The position numbers and the translations under genes were made by a program. The notes beneath the pieces were generated by a model that searched no databases, had not been told where the DNA came from, and worked only from the letters and a program-made list of their open reading frames with translations. Positions 21,945-33,443 of a DNA stretch of 48,515 nucleotides are shown piece by piece; within the stretch, counting starts at the first letter, position 1; each line of letters begins with the position of its first letter. Source of the DNA: Phoronis australis (Eukaryota; Phoronida; Phoronidae); contig NMRA01000652.1 of the NCBI GenBank assembly GCA_002633005.1, positions 24,999 to 73,513 on the forward strand. The letters are read 5' to 3'.

Positions 21945-22800
21945 CTATTTACTCGATAGGGCGCCGTCTTACGGGTAGTTCAAAATTGATGAATGCCACC
22001 CTTTATACGAGTCTGCCGTCTGAACGCGACACGAATGTGCTCCGATAAACTGTTCGGATTAGGAAGTGTTGTGAATTACACTGTAGGCGTACCAGTAGCC
22101 AGTGTCCACTGAAAACTTATGTTGTGATCCTACAGTGAAATTGTTGGTATAAGTTGAAGTTTTCACAGGAACAACCATGCGTTAAGTTATAAGCCGAAGC
22201 CCTAGTCCTGGAGAGCGTTCTGTATCACTAGTGTTTGGCTAGAAATGAAAGATCTTGCGTGATTCTGCGAAATATCACCGTTTATTTTCAATGAAAGCTC
22301 GGGATTTTGACTAGATTCTTATTAAACTCTACCCTGGCATTAGCTTGCCTGTGGTTAGCCTTAAGCTATACTCACAAAAATCAAAATTTGCAATAAAACC
22401 CCTAAACGCTTTTCTTAAAATTAGCTATCATCGATGTTCTGTGCTACCAGCCGATTCTTACATTAACTGATTGAAGACTTCCAGAAAATAGCTTGTCATC
22501 ATGTGTAGCTGATATAAGTTATTACGAAAATTGGTGCCCTTCGGAGACAGTTTTACAATAATTTAAAGCAATTTCCTTAGTGTCTCAGCAAATGGCGGAA
22601 TTGAGATTCAGAAGAATGGGAACTCGAAGAATAGAAATTTTAGATAACTTAAGATGTTAAGGCAAAAAGCGTAACTTGTTACGCTCTGCGCTTTGACTTA
22701 TCTTGAATCCTGTGCCTCACTGTTCAAAGAAAAATTAAAGCACGCACGCTAAGCAATTTTAGTGTTGTTCTTGAACCTAAGCCACACTAACACAAGAACT
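21945..22800. other. No recognisable gene
   Basis: No coding, RNA or repeat signal that I can support. Confidence 0.4.
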
Positions 22801-22807
22801 TCACGGC

Positions 22808-22822
22808 CATAGGCGGATCCAG
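22808..22822 (+). repeat. Isolated CATAGGCGGATCCAGG-type terminus
   Basis: CATAGGCGGATCCAGG matches the left ends of elements at 6282 and 16625. No matching right end is visible nearby, so this is a fragment or an element with a lost end. Confidence 0.4.
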
Positions 22823-22824
22823 GC

Positions 22825-23410
22825 AGCAGTTAGGAATCGAGGAAAGCCAAATCAAGTGGCCACGAGTGTCATCGTACTGAAACGATTCTTGCCACATTCC
22901 TGAATCATTTTGTGTTTCGCAAAGAACAGTTTTGGGACAGCTAGGACTCTGCTGAAACCATGAATTATTGAACGAGTATACGACTTCACAGTAGACTGGC
23001 AAGATGTCTACCCCTTGTTCCATTCATGTGTCAGGTTCTGCTCAAATTTCTGAGCTGGAATATTCAGATATAACCTGATCTAAGGCTACTGCAGACAAGC
23101 GTATCAACACTGAGTGCAAGAGAAGTACCATTGCTGATAATTTTTTAAGTTTTTGTGAAAAAACAGAGCTCTTGTCATGTGCGCACCCAGGGGTGGGGAG
23201 CCCGGGGGCTTGAACGAGCCTCCCCCATTTGGTAAAGTGGGTAAAAAGGTTTGCCTCAGAGAAACAAAAACTCCGAAAAAGTAGAAAACGTGACGAAAGT
23301 TCACTAAAAAGGCAGGAACTACCAAAATTTGGCGAACGCAGAATTCGTAGCTCTGAAGTACCCCGTGAATCTTAATAAATGTCCACATTCTCAAAAACTC
23401 AAGCCCTTCA
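22825..23410. other. No recognisable gene
   Basis: The minus-strand frame at 23104-23394 spans a GC-rich repeat-like patch (23180-23240, GGGGTGGGGAGCCCGGGGG) and has no family signature. Confidence 0.4.
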
Positions 23411-23415
23411 TTTTT

Positions 23416-23713
23416 AGGCTTGGTTCGTGCATACTTCTATCACAAGCAGTGTTACAGACACTTAACGGATGTAACAAAAATTGAAAGAGCTCTTGAAAAG
23501 AAAAAGACCAAGCTGATGATGGAAATAATGTTGAGCCCACTAGAAAGTTTTGGAGATTGTCACTGTCAGTTACATGTACATTTAACAGTGCTAAAAGAAA
23601 TATACAGTATATGTCTTGCCATCACAATGAACCATTTGCCACAAATCAAATTTCATCACAGGGGAATTTCACAAACAAAAGAAAAGTTGAAAACCTATAC
23701 CATTCAATTGTAA
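23416..23713 (+). other. Possible exon fragment, HxxCY-type domain
   Basis: After TTTTTAG (23413-23415 region) the frame reads LVRAYFYHKQCYRHLTDVTK then IERALEKKKTK. A Y-H-x2-C-Y motif followed by a KIERA helix is familiar from repeated, transposon-associated invertebrate proteins, but I cannot name the family. The frame then continues with no further signature to a stop at 23713. Confidence 0.25.
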
Positions 23714-23719
23714 ATAGAC

Positions 23720-26400
23720 CTTTCTATTCTTAATTTGAAAAGGTGGCATTTATGGTAAATAATCTTTAGTTTAGGTCACAGAACAAAAAAATATTTAGCT
23801 TGATCAATTTTTAGTAATAGTCGTCTCAATATCAAATGTACTGGTAGTAGTATTTACCTACATGTGAGTGATCAGCGCTGCTTTTTATGAACTTCTAAGC
23901 CTACTTTGAGACCCTTTTTTGTAAAATCATGAGCAGTATTTGGAATTTGAGAAATAGAAAAATGGAAATATTGCCTGTGTTCTGTAATTCTTTTATCTTG
24001 AAAATTCAAATGTTGCGCAGATTTCAGTATCTCACATTTTGAAGATTCTTGAAAATTTTTACTCTTCAAATTATGCGGTATTTAAAACAGGAAGCGTCAA
24101 ATGAAATTTTAGCTCTACGGTAAAGAAGGCGGTTTTCAATTTCACACAAAAACTATTGCCAACATGACCATTCCTCTATTTCAAAGGCTTAAGGATGATT
24201 AAAATGTTTCTATGTTTTAAATTGTTTGAAGGGAGCTGCACAGTGCAATCAATGCTAGTAATGATGCTCATTTTTAATGCTTATTTTTGCTGAGCACTTA
24301 GACAAAATGAAATTTCAGTTGTTGGCCACACTCTAGTTCAGTTAAATAGGATTACTGGAACAAGATGTTTAGATGAAACGGTATTCAGGTTGTCAAACTT
24401 TTTTATTTTGGGTATGGTGCAGGCTTGCAGAGATACTTTTTTAACTTTGTCTTTGCCATTTAAGTTGGGCTCAAAATTTGTGCTTCCTGGTTAACCCATG
24501 GAAGACATTGAACCGTTTGTATGCAAGCTGTGCATGTATGTACAGCGAGTCATCAACAGTTAACAAAGCACGCTATCTCATATTCTGGTTGAAATCTGTG
24601 ATCTGCCTCCTCATCATGATTGTTTGCTGTTACATGCTATTAGAGCAAACTACCAGTGTGCCATTCGCAAACGAGCCTTGCAACAGCATGTCAGTGTACC
24701 ATCTCCATTTGGCAATGGGTGGCTTTGGAGTGGGGTAGTCTGAAGCTCCAGTGGATGAATCTGCCTTTAGCCCCAGTAAATGCCATGAAAAATGTTAATG
24801 GCAAGTGAAAAACAAGTGGTGTGGTTGTAGTAAAAAATGTGTTCTTGTTTGGCATGCCATGTTCTAAGTTGTGTGACTTTCCAGACTGTGTGAACACGGT
24901 GTCTCAGACAAAAAACAACTTTTGATGACAATAATGACGATATAAATGATGATGGAGTGGATGAAAAAACATAATAAGTGTATGATATGTTGTTAAAGAA
25001 CTTTAAATTTTCAACCTAATGGAAAATATTGACAACATTTAATCATGCCGGTGACTGTGGGGACTGTTGGGTGTATGGTGTTGACAGTGAACAGCAATGT
25101 AGACACTGATAATTGATTGTGACAATTAATGAAAGTGATGACAGTGAATTGGTTGCAGAAGTGTTGGAAATGTATATTGTTCATATGTAGGTTGTGATAT
25201 CAAATCTTCATCAAGTTCCTTCCAAATGGTTAACAATATTTGTTCTTTTGGCAGTTCAGAGTATAATAGTATGTTTTCTGACCAACAGAAGGCGCTGCTA
25301 AAATATTTCTTTTTCTCTTTTTGAGCAATTTTTCACCTAATATCATAATGTGTATCACTTTTCTTGTTCAGTGACTTCAAATGAACAAATCCCAATCAAA
25401 TAATCATTCAGTTTTTGTCTAATGTTGTTGGCTTTTGAAGATGGGTTTCCTGTGCCAAATTATGCAAAAAGTCAGATTTTTTTCGGTCAAATTTCTCGAA
25501 AACGTTCAAGTCAAACCTTGGGACCTCATTGGATTCTTAAAGTATAATACTTAATTACCTTAGAAACACCAAAATTATCTTTCCCCAAAAAGTGGCCACG
25601 GAAGTGTTTTTCTAGACTTCCTTGAGTCGAATGGACTATGGCCTACCCCTGACGGCTTACCAATTCAGCCACAATTGGTTTCACATTGGCTGTCAATGGC
25701 TGAAAACAACCTCCCCAGCCGACACCGGCGTAGACACTTGTGACATTGCATCTTAGTGTAGCTGGTTTGAAAAAAAAATCAAAAACGCACCACGTTTGCC
25801 GACAACAAATGTATTTTTGAAAAAGCAAACGTTTAAAAATACCCCCCCCCCCCATCATAGCATTCATTGAAAATGAATCCACCATCCGGTCTGAGTTCCG
25901 TAGACGTAAGAATGTCACGGGAGTTATTACGACGTGAACTTAGTAGATAGCTTTCAAAATAAAAAATGTTTTGGTTTCTCATGATGGTGGAATTAACTTG
26001 TTAAAATCATGAAATGTGGGATTTCGTTGCTTAATTTCTACGTATATAGGGCATCGTTCCAGTAGACTGCCTGCATGGTGATTATTTGAACCAAAAAGAG
26101 CATTTTGGCCCATCATTTCGAAATGAGGAAAGTCTATGTCGTGTGTATGTGTTAATGTGTTGGGAGAAACGACCTTTGAAAGAGAGACCACGGAAATTGA
26201 AGATTACCATTATTTTTCGCGTCGTTCATTTTGTTACAACCCAAATAAACGCGTAGCAAATTTAGATTTGCAGCCATGCGCAAATTTGGTTTCTATAAAA
26301 CTTCTACCCTTGTGCAAATCTTGGTGATGTGAACGGGGGTTAAGAAATTGGAAATATAAGATATACATGTATGATGTACATATGTTATGGTTGTTTGCCC
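23720..26400. other. No recognisable gene
   Basis: Long AT-rich stretch. A GATGAT-rich simple-sequence patch lies at 24920-25160 and a C run at 25843-25852. No supported exon, RNA gene or repeat family. Confidence 0.4.
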
Positions 26401-26419
26401 TAAGGTGAGAGCTAATGGT

Positions 26420-26822
26420 TTAAAGATGTATTTGCACACTCCTAACTAGGCTCATATATAGCAGGAACTAAGCGACAATGCTATTTGAACGTCATCTACG
26501 CTAAACAAAGTGCATTTGTATTCACTGACAACTTGTAAATGTGAAAACAAAAAATCTGCAGAAAGGTGACCTTTGCACTAATGACGTACCGTGGAGGCTC
26601 ACATAGCCAGCATCATGCAGTGTTATTCCCTAACACTACGTCACGATACTTACTGGGCGCGGTTGAGTGATTTACGGCGGATCATTTTCGAAACAAAACT
26701 TGTTCTTAAAAACATTTGGCAATTTTCAACGTACTTGATATTCACGTCGTCGCTATATGTTGTTTCTAACTAATTTGACCAAGCAGTCACAGAGATAAGG
26801 AATTAGCGTGCAAGTTTCACTT
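26420..26822 (+). repeat. Dispersed repeat R2, copy 1
   Basis: About 400 bases matching, in reverse orientation, 35598-35990 in the last XRCC6 intron. Anchors: TTTGCACACTCCTAACTAGG, AGCAGGAACTAAGCGACAAT, CAACTTGTAAATGTGAAAAC, CCAGCATCATGCAGTGTTAT, AAAAACATTTGGCAATTTTC and AGAGATAAGGAATTAGC. Confidence 0.85.
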
Positions 26823-27457
26823 TCAGAACAAACCCAAGTTCAAAAATGAAAGTTACTAACAAAATGAATGGTGTCACACTGAATAAAGGAAACGCGAAAG
26901 AAAGTAAATCATCGGGTTCATTCTTACGAAATACTTATGAATAGGTATCGGGATTGTATTAAATAATACCTTTCATTCCATTACAACAAGGCGCAACGTA
27001 CGTATTGGTCACTTATATAGCGACTGCATCAGAACAGACAAAAGTGGGAACATGACAGATCATAGATTTTTTGACATGTAGCTTATTTGAATACCTAAGT
27101 GAAATGCTTCTGGTTTGAAGAACTAGCATCTTTTGTAAAATTGGCCCTTTTCGTTTTTGGGATAAATTTTGGTCGATGATAACGACAATTTTAGAAAAAT
27201 TTAGACAGCTGCCGCAAAAACCGATAGCAAAAAAAATTTCTTAACGTTTCTAGCACGAATCTTTCTACCCTGGGTTATTCAGAAGTGTTTTGGACCTTGG
27301 CTCTAGTGGGGTTATTGCACTGAGACTACAGGCTACATTCAAGTGCATGTGCACGGAGTGGGCAACATTCCGTGGATCGTAACCTGTGCACTCCGTGGCC
27401 ACCCACTCAACAAAACCACCATCACCTACTATTCGGTGGACGGGAGATGATGCGAAC

Positions 27458-27847
27458 TAACCGTAATTTTCAAGGTAAAATAGCTAGAAAAGATTATTTG
27501 TCAGTAAACGACGTTAAATTAGGTAGATCGTATGAATGTCAACCTTGTCTTGGATAAAAAATAGCTTGATTTTAACATTTGAAAGCTTTTCTTGCGAAAA
27601 TACACATTGTCACCTGGTATTGGATTTATTATTGTGTCGTACCCTTTGGCGTTAATCGTAATTTTCAAAGTAAAACAACTAAAATCGATAAACGAAGTTG
27701 AAATATATGGATCGCTTGGACGTTAAACTTGTGCTGGATACAAAGCCATCTTAAGCGTGAATTCAACTTTTGGAAGCTTTTCTTGCGAAAACGCGCGGTG
27801 ACGTCAGGTGTTGGATATTATTGTGTCGTCCTCATGCGTTGTATTTC
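27458..27847 (+). repeat. 195-bp tandem duplication
   Basis: Units start at 27458 and 27653 (TAA(C/T)CGTAATTTTCAA). Both contain GAAGCTTTTCTTGCGAAAA-like and TTGGAT-ATTATTGTGTCGT boxes at matching offsets. The copies are clearly diverged. It ends about 20 bases before the MITE at 27867. Confidence 0.7.
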
Positions 27848-27866
27848 TCTGAAGAATGTGACTTGG

Positions 27867-28265
27867 GCCCGGTCTCTAATCTTTGTACTCGAAACGAACT
27901 CGAAACTATTTTTGGCAATTTCTCTGCTCCATTTGTGCGAACTTAAGATAATTGGTTATCACACTGTGCTCGAATACATTATAGTTTATGCATAGGAGTT
28001 TCTAGTTCAAGTTTGCCCTTGAAGACACTTATATTCATGCTACAAACCCGAGTAAAAACTCGAAATTTCGAGTTCAAACTCGAACTTATTGGTTTAATAT
28101 TGGGTTTGCAAACTGTGAACTAAGGGCAATAAATTATCTACGTAAGTTATTGTGTACTCGAGCATAGAATAATAGACACTTATCTTGAGTTCGCCCAAAA
28201 GTAGAGTAGAAAATGCCAAACCTAATTTCGAGTTCCATTTCGAGTAAAAAGATTGGAGACCGGGC
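27867..28265. mobile_element. 399-bp MITE with 5-bp target duplication
   Basis: Termini GCCCGGTCTC(T/C)AATCTTT are inverted at both ends, and CTTGG flanks both sides (27862-27866 and 28266-28270). The interior is rich in CTCGAA/TTCGAG palindromes (28035-28085). A second copy is at 45713-46136. No coding capacity. Confidence 0.8.
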
Positions 28266-28274
28266 CTTGGTCAG

Positions 28275-29195
28275 ACGTCTTGAAACTGACGATAAGCAAA
28301 TCCTACATGTTCATGTACGTCACTTATCAAGAACCCCACAACACACTGTTGGCAGCTTTGTAACTTTAAAGTTTTGCAAGTTATCTCCTTCTGGCATTAT
28401 GAAAAACTGCGTCAACTGCCTAGTTCACGAGAATTTGGATTTTGGAAGAAATAAGGCTGGGTCCAAGGAAATGAAAGAGGGTTCAAAATTTTAAAAGCTA
28501 TTGATGTCTAGACATCTATTTTGTTCTATTGGATGCCAGAATTGTAGTGAGGCCTCTAAGTTAAGCTACATGTGATTATGCGCTCAATCAGTGGAAGCGG
28601 TCTACAAAAACAAATTTAAATACAAGTACTACAAATACTCGGTGATTCACGTTAACTTTGGTCTGAGGCGAATTACGATGTATTTTAAAGACTTATTAAA
28701 CCTGGACCACGGCTAAGCTTCTGAGCAAGAGTAGCGACAAAATTGTGCGTTTTTGTTTTTATAAAGAGACTCTTGGTGCAACTAGATTTTACATAAGACT
28801 TTGCTAAATGTCCCCAGGTATTACAAGCGAAGCCCATTATCACACTAGCTTCCTTCGCGAGCCTTTTCTTGCCTCAACTCATTTTCACGAAAGACTACGC
28901 TCTAGTCGGTTGGCTTACGTAGTGAACGGCCTCAACTGAATCCTAAACCAGCTTTACCATCAGAGAGAAAAATCTGCGACCACGGTTGCATGACACAATC
29001 TGATAAGGAACTCCACAAATTTCCTTAGTTAGTCTTTTTCGCATGTGATTTTTCTGAGCCTTTATTTCAATGAAAGTAGATAGGGACTCAAACCGTAAAT
29101 TGTATAAGTGCGTTGCATAAAGTGTCCCTTCTCTATTCTCAATGACACGAAATAATGCTTTGTAACACTTGACAACTATCAAGAGTTTGAAGGAA
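28275..29195. other. No recognisable gene
   Basis: The frame at 28213-28494 begins inside the MITE and has no known domain. The rest shows no supported feature. Confidence 0.4.
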
Positions 29196-29199
29196 AATT

Positions 29200-29350
29200 T
29201 GCGTGACCACCGCTTTTAGCAAATTACACAGCAACTGTGCGAAAAGACCACCCACCAAGCACCATAATGTCCAATTTGCGAAATGGGGGTATGAGTTTTT
29301 AATTGATTCCTGCTTTTATCTTTCAAGATTGACGTCAGGTGGCAGAACGA
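29200..29350 (-). repeat. Dispersed repeat R1, copy 3
   Basis: Reverse complement reads GACGTCAATCTTGAAAGATA, GCAGGAATCAATTAAAAACT, CATACCCCCATTTCGCAAAT, TTGGACATTATGGTGCTTGG and GGGTGGTC, matching copies at 4653 and 10132. Confidence 0.8.
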
Positions 29351-29354
29351 GGTT

Positions 29355-29845
29355 TGGTTGAAATCATCAAAAACACTGTTTAGTATTCTTTTATGAGCTG
29401 TACTTGACATTTTGCTGCACTTTGATTTTGAAATGTGTTAACTCTTTTATTGCTTTGCAATAATTAGAAATTGAATTTTGGTGTGGTAACTAGACAAGAG
29501 TTCAGTGGCTGAGCCTATAATATGATAAAGAGGGAATGGGTCAGGATATCATTCATCCCCAATATGAGGGTAGAGCTGAGTCGTTGAAGAAATAGTAATA
29601 TGACATCTCCTAGGGCCCGTCTGTGGGATGGTTGAGGCCACCTATTGACTACTAACTGACTTGCTCGCCTGAAATTAACACAAATGACAAGACTGATATA
29701 ACAAAAAATACTATTATAAAGTAGCCGTGAGGTTCTACAATTATGGTTTTGTTCCTGTACCTAGTATATACTGTTTAAAAATTATGGTTTATAGTGAACA
29801 CAAATGACCAGTTAAGCTCGCTTAAAATACTCTGCCATTTATCAA
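29355..29845. other. No recognisable gene
   Basis: No coding, RNA or repeat feature supported. Confidence 0.4.
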
Positions 29846-29849
29846 GTGG

Positions 29850-29960
29850 TTATAGTTACGCCAGCAGTGCGCTTTGTTGTGACCGCGGGACTCAGGTTCG
29901 AATATGCACTGAGGCTGATCTCGGCAAAAATTAACTTTCTGACCAATACTGCCACTTTAA
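29850..29960 (+). repeat. tRNA-derived SINE-like fragment
   Basis: A degenerate tRNA-like body (CCAGCAGTGCGCTTTG) with a B-box-like GGTTCGAATATGC at 29895-29907, followed by TCGGCAAAAATTAACTTTCT similar to the tail of the 11568-11684 sequence. Confidence 0.35.
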
Positions 29961-30200
29961 TTTATCATATGCAATCACTCATACCAGAACGTTATCCAGT
30001 ATCCGCGGCCGTTGGCTATTTCGTTAAGTAAGTACGAAATCGTACCTGTATAGAACAACGAACGCGTGAGTAGGCCTACAAAGAAAGTCGTGTGCTCTTT
30101 AATGACTATAGTTATAAACGCGACATTCAATATTTTAAACATCAAAAATGTTTTACAAGGACGATTGGCGAAAATGTATTTTTTATTTTAGTTCGACAGG

Positions 30201-30248
30201 TGACGTCATGTGACTGTGGCGATTTTTAAATGACAATCTGTGACGTCG
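30201..30248 (+). promoter_or_regulatory. Two CRE-type sites upstream of the 157-aa gene
   Basis: A perfect TGACGTCA is at 30201-30208 and a near-match TGACGTCG at 30241-30248, 40 bases apart and 44-91 bases before the ATG. This octamer binds CREB/ATF factors (established). No clear TATA box is seen nearby. Confidence 0.5.
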
Positions 30249-30291
30249 TTTGTGGCTGGCAAACTTCGTGTTTAAAGTCACTCTAGCGAAC

Positions 30292-30765
30292 ATGCCAAAA
30301 CAAGATATCAGTGTGAAACCAAAAGTGAATTTGCAAGAAACCCTCGAGAGATTGTCGAGAGACCATAACATCTATACCAAGCCAGAAACTCTAATCAGAC
30401 TCGAGAACGTGTTCGCCAACGTTGTCAAGCCTTTACTGAAGGACATTCGACAGAATAAATGCTCTGCATCCGCAGAGCCTCGTTTGCTTGAGCTTATAGA
30501 AGAGATTGCAAATATATTCCCAGATCTTCTTCAGCAACTCGTAGTGAATAAAGTGTTTGAGATCGACCCAAGGCGAGGGATGAAAATACAAAAAATAAAA
30601 GAAGCCAATGGTGACGTATTTGAGAAATGCCTGAAAATCTTGAAGCATACCTCGGATAGAGAGGGCGTGCCGCAAGACGACCCGGTCATAAAGCTTATCA
30701 ATTTTAAGAACAATGACGACGCTCAGCACGATTGCGACCTTCACGCGAATAAGCTTTCAAGTTAA
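30292..30765 (+). CDS. Small intronless gene of unknown function (157 aa)
   Basis: ATG at 30292 (context GCGAACATG) opens a 157-residue frame ending TAA. The product is soluble, without signal peptide or membrane segment, and looks mostly helical: NLQETLERLSRDHNIY, then ETLIRLENVFANVVKPLLKD, then PRLLELIEEIANIFPDLLQQ, and a basic RRGMKIQKIKEA stretch. Cysteines are sparse (C57, C113, C148). I do not recognise the family. Support for a real gene comes from balanced coding composition over the full frame, CRE-type sites 44-91 bases upstream and AATAAA 196 bases after the stop. It could be a retrocopy or a lineage-specific gene. The upstream extension beginning at a TTG (30250) is not preferred. 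Confidence 0.7.
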   Translation: MPKQDISVKPKVNLQETLERLSRDHNIYTKPETLIRLENVFANVVKPLLKDIRQNKCSASAEPRLLELIEEIANIFPDLLQQLVVNKVFEIDPRRGMKIQKIKEANGDVFEKCLKILKHTSDREGVPQDDPVIKLINFKNNDDAQHDCDLHANKLSS

Positions 30766-30960
30766 GTAACACGAGGAACACCTCGAATGGTTGCGTGACT
30801 GTCAGACGAAAGTATAAATTTTCGTGGTTGCTTTAGCGTTTTGTTTCTAGTATCTGATGATGTTTAAAGAGATTGAATTGTTTGTATTCCATGCTTTGTT
30901 GAGTGAAACGAAGGTGATATCCAAGCAGATGTAATTGTTGAAAGCGAAATGGGTTTCATC

Positions 30961-30966
30961 AATAAA
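30961..30966 (+). terminator. Poly(A) signal of the 157-aa gene
   Basis: AATAAA lies 196 bases after the stop codon, followed by a GT-rich stretch around 30980-31020. It is the first canonical signal downstream and would give a short 3' UTR. Confidence 0.5.
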
Positions 30967-31153
30967 CCGACGATTATCTGAAATTCTGGTCGATCAATGT
31001 TCCACACAAGGGATTATTTGTATACGAGTGGAGAAATTCCCTCGCTCACTTATTCACTTTAAAATTCATACTATATATGCGCTTGTTTAGACCCATTCGC
31101 CGAAATCATGCGTGTTTCGAAAAAACTTTTTGTTCCAATGTTCTGCACGTAGC

Positions 31154-31335
31154 CGCGTTTATCGTTGGTCAAATGGGTGAACGTTACGCATCTAAAATAC
31201 ATGCGTAATTAATTCTTGTTACATACGTAAAGTAATTGTTTGCGGAGTAAAGTAATTTACACCTCTTACAATAATTAGCTGACGCACGTAATTTACGTGC
31301 CTAACGTTCACCCATTTACTGGCCAACGATACGCG
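31154..31335. mobile_element. 180-bp inverted-repeat element
   Basis: CGCGTTTATCGTTGGTCAAA plus TGGGTGAACGTTA (31154-31186) is mirrored by TAACGTTCACCCATTTACTG plus GCCAACGATACGCG (31302-31335). The AT-rich core has TACGTAA and TTACGTGC motifs. Too short to code; MITE-like. Confidence 0.7.
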
Positions 31336-31339
31336 TTTG

Positions 31340-32165
31340 CCTGCACGCGTCACTTATACATCTAGGCACGTGAGACTTCCCCGTCGGTGCGCATGTCTGG
31401 GTCTATTCCTGGTAAGGCCAAACACGCATGTTTGGTTCTGAGGTGCAGTAATTGTTTTAGTTGCGCACTTATTGAAAAAGGATAATCCGTATGATACAAG
31501 CAAAAATGAAACAGGATTTCTTTTTCTCATTGATTGGCAAATCTCGGCTTTTCAAACCTTCCTTACCCTTGCTTACACGCCTTTGTCATAGTGCAGCTTT
31601 TTTAAAACAGGAGACCTCAGCTGAAATTTACGCAGGTCTCACGGTGAGTCGAGGTAAAGACCAGAACCATTTTAAACCTAATTATTATTTATTTTTAGTG
31701 TTACATTGAATAGGCCTACAGGTCAACGAGTACCATTTTAGTGGTTATGAAGTCTTCACTCAGTCACATAATATTTCACCAAACCTTCTTCACGACTTCC
31801 GTTTAACTTAAAACGCTGGCATAATCCTACATACTTTGTCTACCGTGTAGACGCATACGCCTAAATCCGGGCAGGAGCCGCTTCTGTCGCATGACGTATA
31901 TATATACGTGCAAATATAATTTCTATACCAGCGTTTCCGAACTGAGGAAAATGTGGTCTTGTTTTAATGGCTGAGTTTAATTCATTTTTCGAGTTTTGGC
32001 AGCTAAAAACTGAGGAAATGCAGTTTTAAGTAAACGGGTCTTGTTCATGAAAGAGTAACTTGTTTACCTTTAGACTTCACTGTTAATTAATTTTGCTGTT
32101 ATTAATTAAGTCCTTGCATTTTGAAATTGCTCGAATGACTTGTGCATGTAGTAACCACATGGTCA
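31340..32165. other. No recognisable gene
   Basis: No supported feature. A short frame at 31491-31709 has no motif. Confidence 0.4.
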
Positions 32166-32169
32166 CACA

Positions 32170-32234
32170 GGCGGCGCACCATAGGGGGCTAGGGGGGGGG
32201 CTATAGCCCCACCTTATTTCAGTACTGCGCCGCC
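32170..32234. repeat. 65-bp hairpin with GGCGGCGCA ends
   Basis: GGCGGCGCA (32170-32178) pairs with TGCGCCGCC (32226-32234) around a G-run and a palindromic GGGGCTATAGCCCC (32197-32210). Probably a tiny MITE remnant. Confidence 0.5.
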
Positions 32235-32559
32235 CATGAACCAGGGGGCTTACTTTTTTACCTCGTTACTCATTTGATGCAAACACTACATAACAACAAT
32301 TATTATCCTTGGAGAGAGCTGGCAGACTCGAACGAAAGTTCAGTGTTGACGTATTCTCGCATGAAAACAAAAATTATGCGCGAGAGGCGGTCAAACTTCT
32401 TTCCCGGTATTCGATTTCCCTTGACACTGGCGGCAGGTCACGACCGTTTATGCTACGATATTACTGTAAACGCTTAAATGGGCTTTAAAGTGTACTATTA
32501 AAATACGACAATACCCGCCTTCCATTACAGAAGTCAATATTTGATTAAGACCACTAACT

Positions 32560-32690
32560 TTTAAGAAGTTGGTTTCAAATTGTTCCAGAGTCATTTTATG
32601 TTCTGAGCATGGTCTCAAGGAATAACCAACTCTCTTTTGTAACCCCAGAAATCACTTCTCATTTGAGTAAGGAACAAGTCGAGGCCAAAG
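32560..32690 (-). repeat. Dispersed repeat R4, copy 2
   Basis: Reverse complement aligns with 13530-13680 through TGTTCCTTACTCAAATGAGA and GAGACCATGCTCAGAACATA. Confidence 0.45.
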
Positions 32691-32993
32691 TTATAGTGGT
32701 TTGTGGTCAAAATAAAAAATCAATATCTTCAGCGGAAAGCGGGTTCACAGCAGTTTTAAGATAATTATAATAGTAATTTTAGTTCAACACATCTCTTTGG
32801 ATTTCAACTTCGTGTATATTTATCGGAAATTCAATTGACGGTGACAAGCAACTTTAAATGCCTAACTTACATGAAACAATAACGACACCTCAGATGAATA
32901 CAGCACGTGACCAAATCAAACTTTTGTTTCAATGTGCGGTTTTACTAGCCCCCTTGAGTATCCAAATAGCGCCAATTACGTCCCAACTGGGAA

Positions 32994-33208
32994 TACCATA
33001 AACTCGCGGGTTAACGCCCTGGGCGTTTAAATTGGGAAACCCAGAGACAGGCGGCGTTTACCCAAGCAGTGGGCGCTTAAACCGAAAAATTAGCACAAAG
33101 TAGGGGATGGGCGATTACCCAAGCAGTGGGCGGTTAAACCAAAAATTGAGCAAAAGTCGAGGATGGGCGATTACACGGGCATGGCCGTTAATCCGCGAGT
33201 TTACGGTA
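32994..33208. mobile_element. 215-bp TIR element with internal GGGCG(N)TTA repeats
   Basis: TACCATAAACTCGCGGGTTA (32994-33013) is mirrored by TAATCCGCGAGTTTACGGTA (33189-33208). Inside, AAGCAGTGGGCG(C/G)TTAAACC and GATGGGCGATTAC each occur twice, giving a nested tandem of about 60 bases. It shares the TGGGCG-TTA theme with 36629-37034. Confidence 0.7.
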
Positions 33209-33443
33209 GATAGACAAACGTATCACAGAAGGACTTAATTGTTCCTCACCACAGCAGGCTTCCATTTTATGTTGATTTTTTGTAAAGATTAACAAGATGA
33301 ATATTTATCTTAGCAACAATTTATTTCAAAACATGTCTCAAATGACCACTCAGATACAATTTCAAACATTTCAAGAGAGAACATTTTGCTTTCAGTGAAA
33401 AATGAAGTATCATGAGACCCAGTTCCATCATTCCTCACCGTGT

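Noticed and set aside
29850-29960. A functional tRNA gene
   Set aside because: The B-box is recognisable but the acceptor stem and anticodon arm cannot be formed; SINE-like decay is more likely.
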